Shown piece after piece: positions 21,204-29,879 of a stretch of DNA of 64,000 bases (position 1 is its first letter; every line of letters begins with the position of its first letter). The notes below the pieces were generated by a model. That model did no database searches. It was not told where the DNA came from and was given only the letters and a program-made list of their open reading frames with translations. This DNA is from Streptomyces sp. 150FB (lineage in GTDB: Bacteria > Actinomycetota > Actinomycetes > Streptomycetales > Streptomycetaceae): NCBI RefSeq assembly GCF_000818195.1, contig NZ_JTHL01000001.1, forward strand, positions 3,904,174-3,968,173. Direction: 5' to 3'. The position numbers and the translations under genes were made by a program.

Positions 21204-21668
21204 CTACTGCGCGAGGAGCTGCTTGACCAGGGCGGCGACCCGGCCGCCCTCGGCCAGACCCGCCACCTTCGGGTTCACGATCTTCATGACGGCGCCCATC
21301 GCGCGCGGCCCCTCGGCGCCGCCCGCCTTCGCCTCGCCGACGGCCTGGGCGACGACCTCGCGCAGCTCGTCGTCGGACAACTGCTTGGGCAGATACGTGT
21401 CCAGCAGCACGCCCTCGGCCCGCTCACGCTCGGCCTGCGCGGTACGCCCGCCCTGCTCGAACGCCTCCGCCGCCTCACGGCGCTTCTTCGCCTCCCTGGC
21501 GATCACCTTCCGCACCTCGTCGTCGGAGAGCTCACGGGCCGTGGTGCCCGAGACCTCCTCCTTCGTGATCGCGGTGAGGGTCAGCCGGAGCGTGGCGGAG
21601 CGCAGCTCGTCGCGCGCCCTGATGGCGTCCATGAGGTCGTCGTGCAGCTTTGACTTGAGGCTGGTCAT
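21204..21668 (-). CDS. GatB/YqeY domain protein
   Basis: A 154-residue YqeY-type protein: the N-terminal helical part contains DLMDAIRARDELRSATLRL, and the tail domain resembles the GatB C-terminus that binds tRNA. Its role is not established; a tRNA-related function is inferred from the GatB similarity. The start is the ATG at 21668, giving MTSLKSKLHDD. A much longer open frame upstream on the same strand is antisense to the metallophosphoesterase and was not used. Confidence 0.9.
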   Translation of the reverse strand: MTSLKSKLHDDLMDAIRARDELRSATLRLTLTAITKEEVSGTTARELSDDEVRKVIAREAKKRREAAEAFEQGGRTAQAERERAEGVLLDTYLPKQLSDDELREVVAQAVGEAKAGGAEGPRAMGAVMKIVNPKVAGLAEGGRVAALVKQLLAQ

Positions 21669-21731
21669 GGGCCAAGTGTGGCAGGTGCCGCGGCGGGGCC
21701 GCCCCCGCATTTCGTCTGCGACCATGGGCGC

Positions 21732-22658
21732 ATGCGCGCACGCTACGGAGTACCCCTGTCCATCGCGGCTGTAGGGGCGGCAGGCGTCGCCTACGCCGCC
21801 GCGTTCGAAGTCCGCTCGTTCCGGTTGCGGAGGGTGACCGTACCCGTACTGCCGCGTGGTATGCGCGACCTGCGGGTTCTCCAGGTCGCCGACATCCACA
21901 TGGTGAGCGGCCAGCGCAAGAAACGGCACTGGCTCCAGTCGCTGGCCGGTCTGCGCCCGGATTTCGTCGTCAACACAGGCGACAACCTGTCCGACCCGGA
22001 GGGCGTCCCCGAGGTGCTGGACGCGCTGGGCCCGCTGATGGAGTTCCCGGGCGTCTACGTCTTCGGCTCGAACGACTACTACGGCCCGAAACTCCGCAAC
22101 CCGGCCCGCTACCTCTTCGAGAAGGCCCAGGGCCGCCACGGGCTCAACGGCAACGCACCGGCCGTCTCGGCGGTGCACAACCCGTGGGAGCCCATGCGCG
22201 ACGCCTTCGACGCCGCCGGCTGGATCGGCCTCAGCAACACCCGGGGGCGGCTGAAGCTCGACGGCCACGAGGTCGCCTTCACCGGCCTGGACGACCCGCA
22301 CATCAAGCGGGACAGGTACGAGGAGGTCGCCGGCGGCCCCGAACAGGACGCGGACCTCTCGATCGGCCTGGTGCACGCCCCGTACCTGCGGAGCCTGGAC
22401 GCCTTCACCGCCGACGGCTATCCGCTGATCCTTGCGGGTCACACTCATGGCGGCCAGCTCTGCGTCCCGTTCTACGGCGCCCTGGTCACCAACTGCGACC
22501 TGGACACGGACCGGGTGAAGGGCCTCTCCACGCACCGCTCGGCCGGCCACACCTCGTATCTCCACGTATCGGCGGGCTGCGGCACCAACCGCTACACCCC
22601 GGTCCGCTTCGCCTGCCCGCCCGAGGCGACGCTCCTCACCCTGACCGCGCGTGCCTGA
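21732..22658 (+). CDS. Membrane-anchored metallophosphoesterase
   Basis: A 308-residue calcineurin-like phosphoesterase. The metal-binding motifs are DIHM (DxH), GDN, GSND (GNHD-like, with Ser-Asn-Asp replacing Asn-His-Asp) and AGHTHGGQ. An N-terminal hydrophobic segment at residues 6-25 suggests a membrane anchor. The substrate is unknown; the family includes UDP-diacylglucosamine hydrolase-like enzymes. The start is the ATG at 21732, divergent from the YqeY gene 63 bp away. Confidence 0.88.
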   Translation: MRARYGVPLSIAAVGAAGVAYAAAFEVRSFRLRRVTVPVLPRGMRDLRVLQVADIHMVSGQRKKRHWLQSLAGLRPDFVVNTGDNLSDPEGVPEVLDALGPLMEFPGVYVFGSNDYYGPKLRNPARYLFEKAQGRHGLNGNAPAVSAVHNPWEPMRDAFDAAGWIGLSNTRGRLKLDGHEVAFTGLDDPHIKRDRYEEVAGGPEQDADLSIGLVHAPYLRSLDAFTADGYPLILAGHTHGGQLCVPFYGALVTNCDLDTDRVKGLSTHRSAGHTSYLHVSAGCGTNRYTPVRFACPPEATLLTLTARA

Positions 22659-22689
22659 GGCCCCTCCGGAGTCACGGAGAATCACCGGC

Positions 22690-23289
22690 ATGAAGCTCGA
22701 CGACCTGATCATCCCGACCACCCCTGCCTGCGCCGCCGCGGCGGAGGTGGCCGCCGCCTACTGCTCCCCCGCCCTGCTGAACCACTCCGTACGCGCCTAC
22801 GTGTGGGCAGCCGCGTACGGCACGGCGCACGCCATCCCCTTCGACGCGGAACTCCTCTACGTGGCGGCGCTGTTCCACGACCTGGGCCTGGTGGCGGAGT
22901 TCGACAGCCACACGGTCCCCTTCGAGGAAGCGGGCGGCCATGTGGCCTGGGTGTTCGCGGCAGGCGCGGGCTGGTCGGCGGCGCGCCGGCTGCGGCTCTC
23001 GGAGGTGATCGTCCGGCACATGTGGGACGAGGTGGCCGTCACGACGGACGCGGAGAGCCACCTGCTGGCCCGCTCGACCGGCGTGGACATCTCGGGCCGG
23101 AACGTGGACGACTTCACCCCCACGTTCAGGACCGAGGTCCTGCGCCGCCACCCCCGCCTGGGCCTGCCGGACGAGTTCCTGACCTGCTTCCGCGACCAGG
23201 CAGAACGCAAACCCACCAGCACGGCGGCCACCGCGGTCACACGCGACAACATCGCCACCAGGATCACGACGAACCCCCTGGACCGCTAA
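22690..23289 (+). CDS. HD-domain protein (cyanamide hydratase-like)
   Basis: A 199-residue HD-superfamily protein. Metal ligands are NHSVRAYVW (His), AALFHDLGLV (HD), GGHVAWV (His) and VIRHMWDE (His), an arrangement resembling the cyanamide-hydratase/HD phosphohydrolase group. The substrate is unknown. The start is taken as the ATG at 22690, giving MKLDDLIIP; a GTG at 22651 would overlap the upstream gene. It is the last chromosomal gene before tRNA-Pro. Confidence 0.85.
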   Translation: MKLDDLIIPTTPACAAAAEVAAAYCSPALLNHSVRAYVWAAAYGTAHAIPFDAELLYVAALFHDLGLVAEFDSHTVPFEEAGGHVAWVFAAGAGWSAARRLRLSEVIVRHMWDEVAVTTDAESHLLARSTGVDISGRNVDDFTPTFRTEVLRRHPRLGLPDEFLTCFRDQAERKPTSTAATAVTRDNIATRITTNPLDR

Positions 23290-23381
23290 CCCCCGCCCCC
23301 CACCGGGGCCCACGAAACCGGATTTCGCGTGCGGCCCCCGGTGGGCTAAAGTAAACCTCGTTGCCACCGCAAGAGGCAGCG

Positions 23382-23460
<79 letters not shown>

Positions 23461-23473
23461 TGAAAACAGCAGG

Positions 23474-23509
23474 TCAGGGCCGGTGCTGAGAGATCAGCAC
23501 CGGCCCTGA
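23474..23509 (+). terminator. tRNA-Pro terminator hairpin
   Basis: Perfect 16-bp stem (23474-23489 with 23494-23509) and GAGA loop, 17 nt after the tRNA. Confidence 0.85.
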
Positions 23510-23526
23510 TTTGCGTTGCGGGCCCA

Positions 23527-23550
23527 TTTTGGGAGCCATTTGGGAGCCGA
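23527..23550. repeat. 24-bp repeat shared with 63477-63500, containing TGGGAGCC twice
   Basis: An exact match to the segment after the right att copy. TGGGAGCC occurs twice here and again in a near copy at 63255-63274, with GGCTCCC also at about 23572-23590. The spacing near the att core fits arm-type integrase binding sites, which is an inference. Confidence 0.7.
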
Positions 23551-23694
23551 CTGGGTGTGATCTTCGGGATCCGGCTCCCGGTGGCTCCCAGCGAGTGGCT
23601 CTCCGCCTTTGAGCAAGCCGTGCGCCGCGCGCACCCCGGGAGAGTCATCCCCACGGCTTGTGCCAAGGGGCCCGCAGACGGTACGACGATCGCC

Positions 23695-25332
23695 ATGCAC
23701 CCATGGTCTCCGTTAAATGACCGGCAGCTCGCGCTCCTCACCCGCATCGGGGGCGGAACCGACCCCGTCACGTCGGACAGCCCCGAGCTCGCTCTTACCG
23801 CCCGCGCGCTCAAGGAGCGGCGCCTGATCGCCATGCCCAAGCAGAGTGGGAAGTGGCAGGCGGAGATCACTGACGCGGGATGCTTCTACCTGGAGCACGG
23901 CCACCACCCGGACCGGCCGGAACCGGCTCAGCGCAAGCAGCGGTCGGCGGGTTCCGAGCAACTGACACGAACGGCACCTTCACCGCAGAAGCAAGCCACA
24001 GCCCCGTCCACGACGAAGCCGGCGCCGCAGCGCACCGCGGAGCCCCCTCAGCCGTTGCCGGCGGAAGTCGGAGCCGCTTTGATCGCGGAGGTACAGCAGG
24101 CTGGGCGATTCCTCCGGATCCCGAATCCCAGCGCCGAGGAGCGGGCCCGCTACCGCAGGGCGTTCGACGCAGCGCGGCACTGTGCCCCTGAGGGATACCA
24201 CCTGAAGTACAGCGGGCGGGCGAAGGGGGACTTCTTCCTCGGGCTGCTCAGGGTGACCGGCGAGGACGAGACCGAGTGGAACCGGATCCGGCTGGCGCGC
24301 AGTCGTGTGATCACCGATGTCGAGGACGTGATCGCCGCGGTCACTGCGGACCACAGCGCCTTCGAGATCTCGGAGGATGTCCTCCCCCGGGTGCTCTCGC
24401 TGCTCCGGCTCCTTGCTGAGCAAGCCCTCTCACGCCACGGTGAGATCGCGGTGTCGAAGAAGCGCAGGCAGCCGAGGCCGCTGCTCACCGTCCACGGCAG
24501 GACGTATGAGGTCAGCTTCCGCGAACGGCAGAAGCCGGTCAGGTACGTCCCCAAGCAGCCGGGCCGCCGTACGTACGACTGGCAACGTGTCACCCCGGCC
24601 CAGAAGTCCGAGCCGTCCGGCGAGCTGGAACTGCTGGTCGGCCAGCAGTCGGACTACAGCTACGGCTGCAAGAAGGAATGGGCCGACACCGCCAAGAAGC
24701 CGTTGGAGGAGCAGATCGGTTCAGTCTTCCGGGCGTTGAAGGCGCGCGCGGAGGAGCAGGAGCGGGCTCGACTGGAACGTGAGGCGGAGCAGCAGCGCCT
24801 GCGAGAGGAGCGGGAGCGGCAGGAGGCCGAGCGCAAGCGCCTGGAAGCGGAGCGGGAGGAGCGCGAGCGGCGGGAGTGGGAGGCCGCCGTCAGCGGGGCT
24901 TCGATCAAGGCGGTTCACGCGGTACGGGCCGAGCACTTCGGTACGGCCCTTGAGAAGTGGCAGGCTGCCAGGGAGATCCGGACGCTCTGTGCCGCTCTGG
25001 ATGAAGCCGCCGCCGCGTCGGAGGACGCCCTCGAAGCCGAGAGACTGCGAGAGTGGTCGGCTTGGGGCAGGGCGGAGGCCGACCGGCTCGACCCCACCCT
25101 GAGCGGCAGGGGCCTGGGTTCTCTCAATTTCCACGCGGAGCCGACGGGAGATCAACTGCGGCCGTTCCTCGACGGCTGGCACCCACACCGGCCGGAGAAG
25201 GAGAAGAAGCCAGCTACACAGGCGGCGCCGCCCAAGGCGGAGCAAGATCCGTGGCGCGGTCTCATCGACGCACGTCAGGATCAAGGCTGGCGACATGGAC
25301 CCCAAGGTCGCGCTCAATGGTGGAGGCGATGA
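23695..25332 (+). CDS. Unknown protein with winged-helix-like N-terminus and charged coiled coil
   Basis: About 545 residues from the ATG at 23695; an in-frame GTG at 23557 would start inside the att-arm repeat region and is disfavoured. No clear ribosome-binding site. The first ~65 residues (LNDRQLALLTRIGGG...LTARALKERRLI) look like a winged helix. A Pro/Thr/Gln-rich linker, a mixed middle domain and a long Arg/Glu-rich coiled coil (nt ~24740-24880) follow. The 3' end overlaps the convergent gene by 71 bp. Its place next to att suggests an element-specific function, but I do not recognise the family. Confidence 0.65.
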   Translation: MHPWSPLNDRQLALLTRIGGGTDPVTSDSPELALTARALKERRLIAMPKQSGKWQAEITDAGCFYLEHGHHPDRPEPAQRKQRSAGSEQLTRTAPSPQKQATAPSTTKPAPQRTAEPPQPLPAEVGAALIAEVQQAGRFLRIPNPSAEERARYRRAFDAARHCAPEGYHLKYSGRAKGDFFLGLLRVTGEDETEWNRIRLARSRVITDVEDVIAAVTADHSAFEISEDVLPRVLSLLRLLAEQALSRHGEIAVSKKRRQPRPLLTVHGRTYEVSFRERQKPVRYVPKQPGRRTYDWQRVTPAQKSEPSGELELLVGQQSDYSYGCKKEWADTAKKPLEEQIGSVFRALKARAEEQERARLEREAEQQRLREERERQEAERKRLEAEREERERREWEAAVSGASIKAVHAVRAEHFGTALEKWQAAREIRTLCAALDEAAAASEDALEAERLREWSAWGRAEADRLDPTLSGRGLGSLNFHAEPTGDQLRPFLDGWHPHRPEKEKKPATQAAPPKAEQDPWRGLIDARQDQGWRHGPQGRAQWWRR

Positions 25333-26104
25333 CGCCGTGGCCACGGTCGCGTAGTGCCTTGACCGCCTTCTCGACCAGCTCTCCGATCCGGATGACCTCG
25401 GCACGTAGGGCAACCAACTCGTCGTAGCGGTCGGCCTTGTCTTGGCCGCACCACGCCCGGACGGTTCGCAGGACGGCCGCCTCCGCGTCCAGCTTGCGCT
25501 CGTCCCGCCGGTTGTAGGAGTACCAGGAGGGCTGGGCACGCTCCTGCTCGATGTTCTGCTGCTTGCGGTCCACCTCCGGAAGGATCTCGTCGGCGAGTCG
25601 GCCGGCCACGTGGCGGGCGATGCGCTCGGTGATCGACCACCCGGCAAGGCACATGCCGTGGCGGTTCTCGTACACCATGGCGTCGCTACGGAGCTCGGCC
25701 GCGTCGATGCCTGTGAGTGGTGCCGTCTCGTCGAGGCGGCTCAGCTCCAGAACCCCTGCGTCCGCCACGGTTCGGCGTAGGCGCAGCCTGTTCTTCGGGC
25801 GGACGAACCCAAGGATCATGCGGGCGGCCTCGAACTCCGTGCTGCCCCGGACGTGGCGGGAGGACTCCACCAGTGCCAGCTCCGCCGCGTCGTCCGCGCG
25901 GAACGTATCGACATCCGCCCACGGTGCTACGAGAGAGCCGGAACTGACCCACTCCTGCAGGCCAACGGCATCACCTTCGAGAAACCGCACGTGGATCCAG
26001 CCAGACCTGCCAGGGCCGCCCACTCGAATGATCTCCACCTGGCGAACCGCGCTACCCAGATCCTTCGGCTTGGCGCGGTAGGCCCAGTGTTCGCCAATCT
26101 CCAT
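25262..26104 (-). CDS. Unknown protein next to the integrase
   Basis: About 280 residues from the ATG at 26104 (MEIGEHWAYRAKPKDLGSAV). The N-terminal ~50 residues look like a small beta domain (EIIRVGGPGRSGWIHVRFLEGD), followed by a helical, charged C-terminal half. Genes with this start are common beside Streptomyces integrases, but I cannot name the function. Longer in-frame extension to 26320 is possible and lacks protein-like composition. It lies downstream of int on the same strand. Confidence 0.65.
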   Translation of the reverse strand: MEIGEHWAYRAKPKDLGSAVRQVEIIRVGGPGRSGWIHVRFLEGDAVGLQEWVSSGSLVAPWADVDTFRADDAAELALVESSRHVRGSTEFEAARMILGFVRPKNRLRLRRTVADAGVLELSRLDETAPLTGIDAAELRSDAMVYENRHGMCLAGWSITERIARHVAGRLADEILPEVDRKQQNIEQERAQPSWYSYNRRDERKLDAEAAVLRTVRAWCGQDKADRYDELVALRAEVIRIGELVEKAVKALRDRGHGVIASTIERDLGVHVASLDPDVRR

Positions 26105-26255
26105 GTGCCCATTGAGCCAGGTCTGTTGGCCCCGCCACTGGGTATTTGCCGTAACTGCCGGAGCGAGCTGACCGCTCCATGTTGACGCTGGGCCGGTGAG
26201 GCATCGCGGGAGATGGCTGTGCTCCTGGCGGTGACCGCCAGGAGCACAGCAGCAT

Positions 26256-27791
26256 TCACCGTTGGGGCTCTTCAAGCGCATGCGACTCTCTGCGTGCCCG
26301 TAGGAGATCGCCGAGTACACGGACTGGTGACGTGGGGCTCATCGCCAGGCGGGCGTCGAGTGCCGTCTCCCATTGTTCGGTCAGCCCGACCATGAGGCGC
26401 CTGCGCATGCCGGGGGTGACGTGGGCGTAGCGAGCGGAGACTGAGCCGTCGATGTGGCCCATGCGTTCGTCCATGAGGACCTTCTCGGTGCCGAGATCCT
26501 CCATCACGGTCCGGTGGGTGTGGCGAAGGCCGTGGGGCGTAAGGCCCTTGGCGATCGGGAGCCAGCAGGCGTCGGCTCGGTCGCTTGCGCCGCGTCCTCG
26601 GGCCGGGACGCCGGGCCACGGCTCGCCGAGCAGCGGTACGGGACGGGCCTCCTGTGGTGCCTTCCTCGGGTACCAGCCGGAGACCGCCGGGGTGAACAGC
26701 CATGTCGCAAAGCCGTTTCGGCGCCAGTGGGCTGCGTGCTGCGCCACCACGCCGCCCCGCACGAATCCCAGGTCCACGATGGCCTGCTCCACCCTCACCC
26801 GCTTCGCCTCGGTGACGCGGTCGGGGTGGTTGAGGACGTTGGACACCGTGCCCGTGGAGACTTCGGCACGGCGTGCGACGTCGATGAGCTTCGCGCCCTG
26901 GTGGCCGCCGGTGCGGGCCGCGCCCTGTCCCTGGAAGACGTAGGTCTTGCCGTGACACGGGCAGGCTTTCGGCTTCGTTCGGGCGACGTGGTTGGCAACC
27001 AGGGCCGACAGCCAGTCCATCGCATCGATCTTGCGGTAGCTGTCGTCCTTGGGCGGACAGCGCACCAGCTCGCCCGTGTCGAGTTCGTACAGCTGCCACT
27101 CGACGCGGATGGAGCCTGGGCGGGCGAACTCCGTGTCCAGGCCGACGATTTCGCCCCAGCGCATACCGGTGTATCCCTTGAGGACGACAGCGACGAACTC
27201 ATCATCGCGGCCGGAGAGCAGGGCGGCCCGTTCGGCGGTCAGCAGGATGCCGAGCGGGTCAGTGATGACCTTCTCCGGGCCGCGGTAGCGGGAGCGGCCG
27301 GCGCGCTTACCGCGTCCGCGCCGCCTGGCCGCCGGGTTGGACGTGATCAAGCCCTCGTCGATCGCGTCCTCGAAGATCAGGTGGAGCGTCGAGCGCCAGG
27401 TCTTGACGCTGGAGGCCGCGTACACGGCCTTCTCCTTCTTCTCCCACAGATCGACGTCCGTGCGCAGGACGCCGGCGAGCCCTTTGTCCTCGAAGTCGGG
27501 GAGCAGGTGCTCCTCGATGTGACGCTTGTAATTCTGCATGGTCGAGGCGGCCAGGTCCTGGGCCGCGTACCAGCGGTTCGCGTACTCGCCGAAGGTCTCC
27601 TGGCCAAGCGACGGGTCGCGCCAGTCACCGCGCCGGTACTTGTTCTCGGCCTCGCTCGCGGCGCGCTGGGCCTCGCCCTTGGTGGCGAACCGGATCGCCT
27701 TGCCGTTCTCGTCGGCGACCGTGAGGTGCATGCCGGGCGCGGTCTTGTATCTGCCGCGCCAGTAGTTCCCACGCTTCTCCGCGAAACCCAA
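26256..27791 (-). CDS. int: Tyrosine site-specific integrase with an internal LacI-type HTH
   Basis: A 512-residue phage-type integrase responsible for recombination at tRNA-Pro. The N-terminal arm-binding part is basic and the core-binding (SAM-like) domain spans ~60-170. Catalytic residues are Arg in GMRWGE (~210), H-x-x-R in HGLRHTH (~420) and Tyr in SARYAH (~453). Between the Arg and HxxR motifs, residues ~301-345 read KLIDVARRAEVSTGTVSNVL, a LacI-type helix-turn-helix. Four Cys/His at CPCHGK precede it. The start is the TTG at 27791 behind AAGGAGGAAG; the longer upstream frame overlaps the excisionase. A decayed homologue lies at 63501-63655. Confidence 0.92.
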   Translation of the reverse strand: MGFAEKRGNYWRGRYKTAPGMHLTVADENGKAIRFATKGEAQRAASEAENKYRRGDWRDPSLGQETFGEYANRWYAAQDLAASTMQNYKRHIEEHLLPDFEDKGLAGVLRTDVDLWEKKEKAVYAASSVKTWRSTLHLIFEDAIDEGLITSNPAARRRGRGKRAGRSRYRGPEKVITDPLGILLTAERAALLSGRDDEFVAVVLKGYTGMRWGEIVGLDTEFARPGSIRVEWQLYELDTGELVRCPPKDDSYRKIDAMDWLSALVANHVARTKPKACPCHGKTYVFQGQGAARTGGHQGAKLIDVARRAEVSTGTVSNVLNHPDRVTEAKRVRVEQAIVDLGFVRGGVVAQHAAHWRRNGFATWLFTPAVSGWYPRKAPQEARPVPLLGEPWPGVPARGRGASDRADACWLPIAKGLTPHGLRHTHRTVMEDLGTEKVLMDERMGHIDGSVSARYAHVTPGMRRRLMVGLTEQWETALDARLAMSPTSPVRVLGDLLRARRESHALEEPQR

Positions 27792-27838
27792 CTTCCGTCT
27801 TCCTCCTTGCTCTTGGCTCGTGGCTGGGTGCGGGCGCG

Positions 27839-28234
27839 CTACGCGACGGTCTCGTACTGGGTACGGCGCGGCGGCCGGGCCCGCAGATGCCCCGTCGTCG
27901 CGTCCGTAGTCGGCCGAGGAGACTGGGCGGCGCGAGTTCGTGCAGCGGGAGGACTTGTTACTGCTGGACCGGCCGGCGCACTGCTGAAGGATTGCTTCGG
28001 GCGCTCTTCGTGGAGGCGGACGATCTCGGCGAGGTGTACGGCGGTGAAGCGGTAGGCGCGACCGACGCGGGTGTGCGGGATGAGGCCGCGCCGAGCACGG
28101 TCCTTGACCCACCAGGCGGAACAGCCGAGGGCTTCGGCGATTTCTTCGGGGCGGTAGAGACGGGGCAAGGAAGCTCCGCCCTCGGTGCTAGGAAGGCGGC
28201 GTACGAGGGCAGGGGGTATCTCGGAGTGGTGCAA
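27839..28234 (-). CDS. xis: Excisionase-like helix-turn-helix protein
   Basis: Up to 131 residues from a TTG at 28234; a second TTG at 28168 directly precedes the conserved domain and follows GGGCGG, so it may be the true start. The domain LYRPEEIAEALGCSAWWVKDRARRGLIPHTRVG is a MerR/AlpA-type winged helix as found in excisionases. The C-terminal third is basic and Pro/Thr-rich. It lies 47 bp before int on the same strand, the usual xis-int order, so it probably directs excision. Confidence 0.82.
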   Translation of the reverse strand: MHHSEIPPALVRRLPSTEGGASLPRLYRPEEIAEALGCSAWWVKDRARRGLIPHTRVGRAYRFTAVHLAEIVRLHEERPKQSFSSAPAGPAVTSPPAARTRAAQSPRPTTDATTGHLRARPPRRTQYETVA

Positions 28235-28294
28235 GAAGAGTGGGTCCTAACTCGGTTGGGGGCCTGCTCACTCAGCAGTGCTGGGCGGCCTTCG

Positions 28295-28573
28295 TCACAT
28301 GGCGCTCGGTCTCTGCAGCAGCACGAGGGGCGAGACGTGGAGGGCCTGGGCGAGGGCGACGAGGTCGTCGATGTCGCAGCGGCGTTCGGCACATTCGATG
28401 CGGGACAGCATCGTGTTGGACATCGGGCGGCCGAGGGCGGTGACACGGGCGGCCAACTCTCCTTGGGCGAGACCGCGTTCGGTACGGAGGACTTCGATGG
28501 TGCGGGCGGTCCGTATTCCGGCCGGACCGATTTCCAGGGATCGTGCTGCCATAGCTCCAATTGGAACTCGCAT
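28295..28573 (-). CDS. XRE-family helix-turn-helix regulator
   Basis: Up to 92 residues. The HTH covers RTERGLAQGELAARVTALGR and SNTMLSRIECAERRCDID, a Cro/C1-type domain. An internal ATG at 28552 is an alternative start. It probably represses the element's replication or transfer genes, which begin divergently 450 bp away. Inverted repeats just upstream of it (28575-28610) are candidate operators. Confidence 0.82.
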   Translation of the reverse strand: MRVPIGAMAARSLEIGPAGIRTARTIEVLRTERGLAQGELAARVTALGRPMSNTMLSRIECAERRCDIDDLVALAQALHVSPLVLLQRPSAM

Positions 28574-29029
28574 TCGCCGGTTTGGTAAACCGGCGATCGT
28601 CGGCTATGTTGCGCCCGGCCGGGCAAGGGGAGTTGCTGCGGGTTGGGTTCCGGGCAGCCGGCGGGTGATGGCTGCATCGGTCGGACGGGTGCTCTGACAT
28701 GGGATGTTGTGTTGTAGCTTGCGCTCCGACGGAGGTCAACGGCCTCCCGATGTGATCCTTCTGGCTCAGTCCCGTGGGCAACCAATTTCGGCAACCGGCA
28801 GTCTGGGATTATCATTTAGGTAATGACCCGGAGCATGCGTTCGCCGTCAGCTGTCTGAATTCTCGGCGGAATGCTGGACTTCTGCGGCGTTGATGTGGCT
28901 GTCTTGGCTAGGCGAAGCCACCAACCCCCACGCCCCTCGGGCCGGGGCCGTACCGCCACCCTCCCCGCGCACCGCCCGACAAGGGCGCGCACCTCCACCT
29001 GCCCGACCTGACCCAGGAGCCGCCGACCC
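28574..29029. promoter_or_regulatory. Divergent control region of the element
   Basis: About 456 bp between the XRE regulator and the plus-strand operon. It is less GC-rich near 28690-28830. No gene was recognised. Apart from the inverted repeats at its left end, no specific sites could be assigned. Confidence 0.45.
28575..28610. promoter_or_regulatory. Candidate operator: inverted repeat plus palindromic motif
   Basis: CGCCGGTTT-GGT-AAACCGGCG (28575-28595) is a perfect 9-bp inverted repeat. It abuts CGATCGTCGGCTATGTT (28594-28610), whose complement recurs after the relaxase at 33619. It sits directly upstream of the XRE gene, suggesting autoregulation. Confidence 0.55.
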
Positions 29030-29872
29030 ATGAGCCTCGACGCCCGAGAGTGGGTGTGGGACCACAGCCGAAGCAAGGGCACCGCCCGCATGGTGCTCGC
29101 GTTGATCGCCGACCGCTGCCGCGACCGGAACTGCGTCGCGTACGCCTCCGTCCCCACCCTGATGAAGCGAGCGAACGCCTCCCGTACCGCCGTACGCGAC
29201 GCCCTGGCCAAGCTGATCGCCGACGGCGAGCTCGTGGCGCTCGGTGACCGCAAGGGGCCACGGGGAGAGACGTACTACCACCTCCCGGAAGCCGCCCGGT
29301 TCCTCGCCGAACACGCCGTTGAAGGGGACCGGGAACCGGCCCTTCCGGGAGATCGGATTCCGACCCTCGGGGTGCCGGAATCCGACCCTTCCGATCCTTT
29401 CGAAGAGGGGCCGGAATCCGGCCCTGGGCAACGGAATCCGACCCCGGGAGGGTCCGGATTCCGACCCGTCGGGGGCACGGATTCCGACCCCCAGAACGGT
29501 AGAGAACCAAAGGTGAACGGTAAGAGCAGCAGCTCTGCCCCACTCATCTCCGCCGACCAGTGGCAGATCGACGACGGCACCCGGACCTGGTTGCAACAGC
29601 ACGGCCATCTCGACCGCCTCGGCGAGCAAGCCGTCCGATCGGCCGACGAGAAGTGGCGCGTCTACCGGGTCACGTGGCCTCCCCGTACCGCAGCCGCCTG
29701 GGCTGCCGACTGGCGCGCTTGGATCGCCCGGGAGCACACCCCCACCCCAGGCCGCCCGAACCTCTACGCCCTGCCCGGCGGCACGCCCACCCGGGCCCCT
29801 GGCATGACGCGCTCCGAGCAGCACATGGCCGCCCTGCTCGCCGCCCTCGACGAACCGACCGGAACGGAGTAA
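29030..29872 (+). CDS. Helix-turn-helix protein, possible replication or transfer regulator
   Basis: A 280-residue protein. Residues ~1-85 form a winged helix (DAREWVWDHSRSKGTARMVLALIADRC... and ASRTAVRDALAKLIADGELV), similar to GntR-like or phage replication-initiator domains. A repetitive Pro/Glu/Ser/Gly linker (PESDPSDP, PTPGGSGF) leads to a C-terminal domain with repeated Trp. The start ATG at 29030 follows CCAGGAG. It is the first gene of the operon leading to the repeat array and mobilization genes. Function is inferred from place. Confidence 0.7.
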   Translation: MSLDAREWVWDHSRSKGTARMVLALIADRCRDRNCVAYASVPTLMKRANASRTAVRDALAKLIADGELVALGDRKGPRGETYYHLPEAARFLAEHAVEGDREPALPGDRIPTLGVPESDPSDPFEEGPESGPGQRNPTPGGSGFRPVGGTDSDPQNGREPKVNGKSSSSAPLISADQWQIDDGTRTWLQQHGHLDRLGEQAVRSADEKWRVYRVTWPPRTAAAWAADWRAWIAREHTPTPGRPNLYALPGGTPTRAPGMTRSEQHMAALLAALDEPTGTE

Positions 29873-29879
29873 CCCGCCC

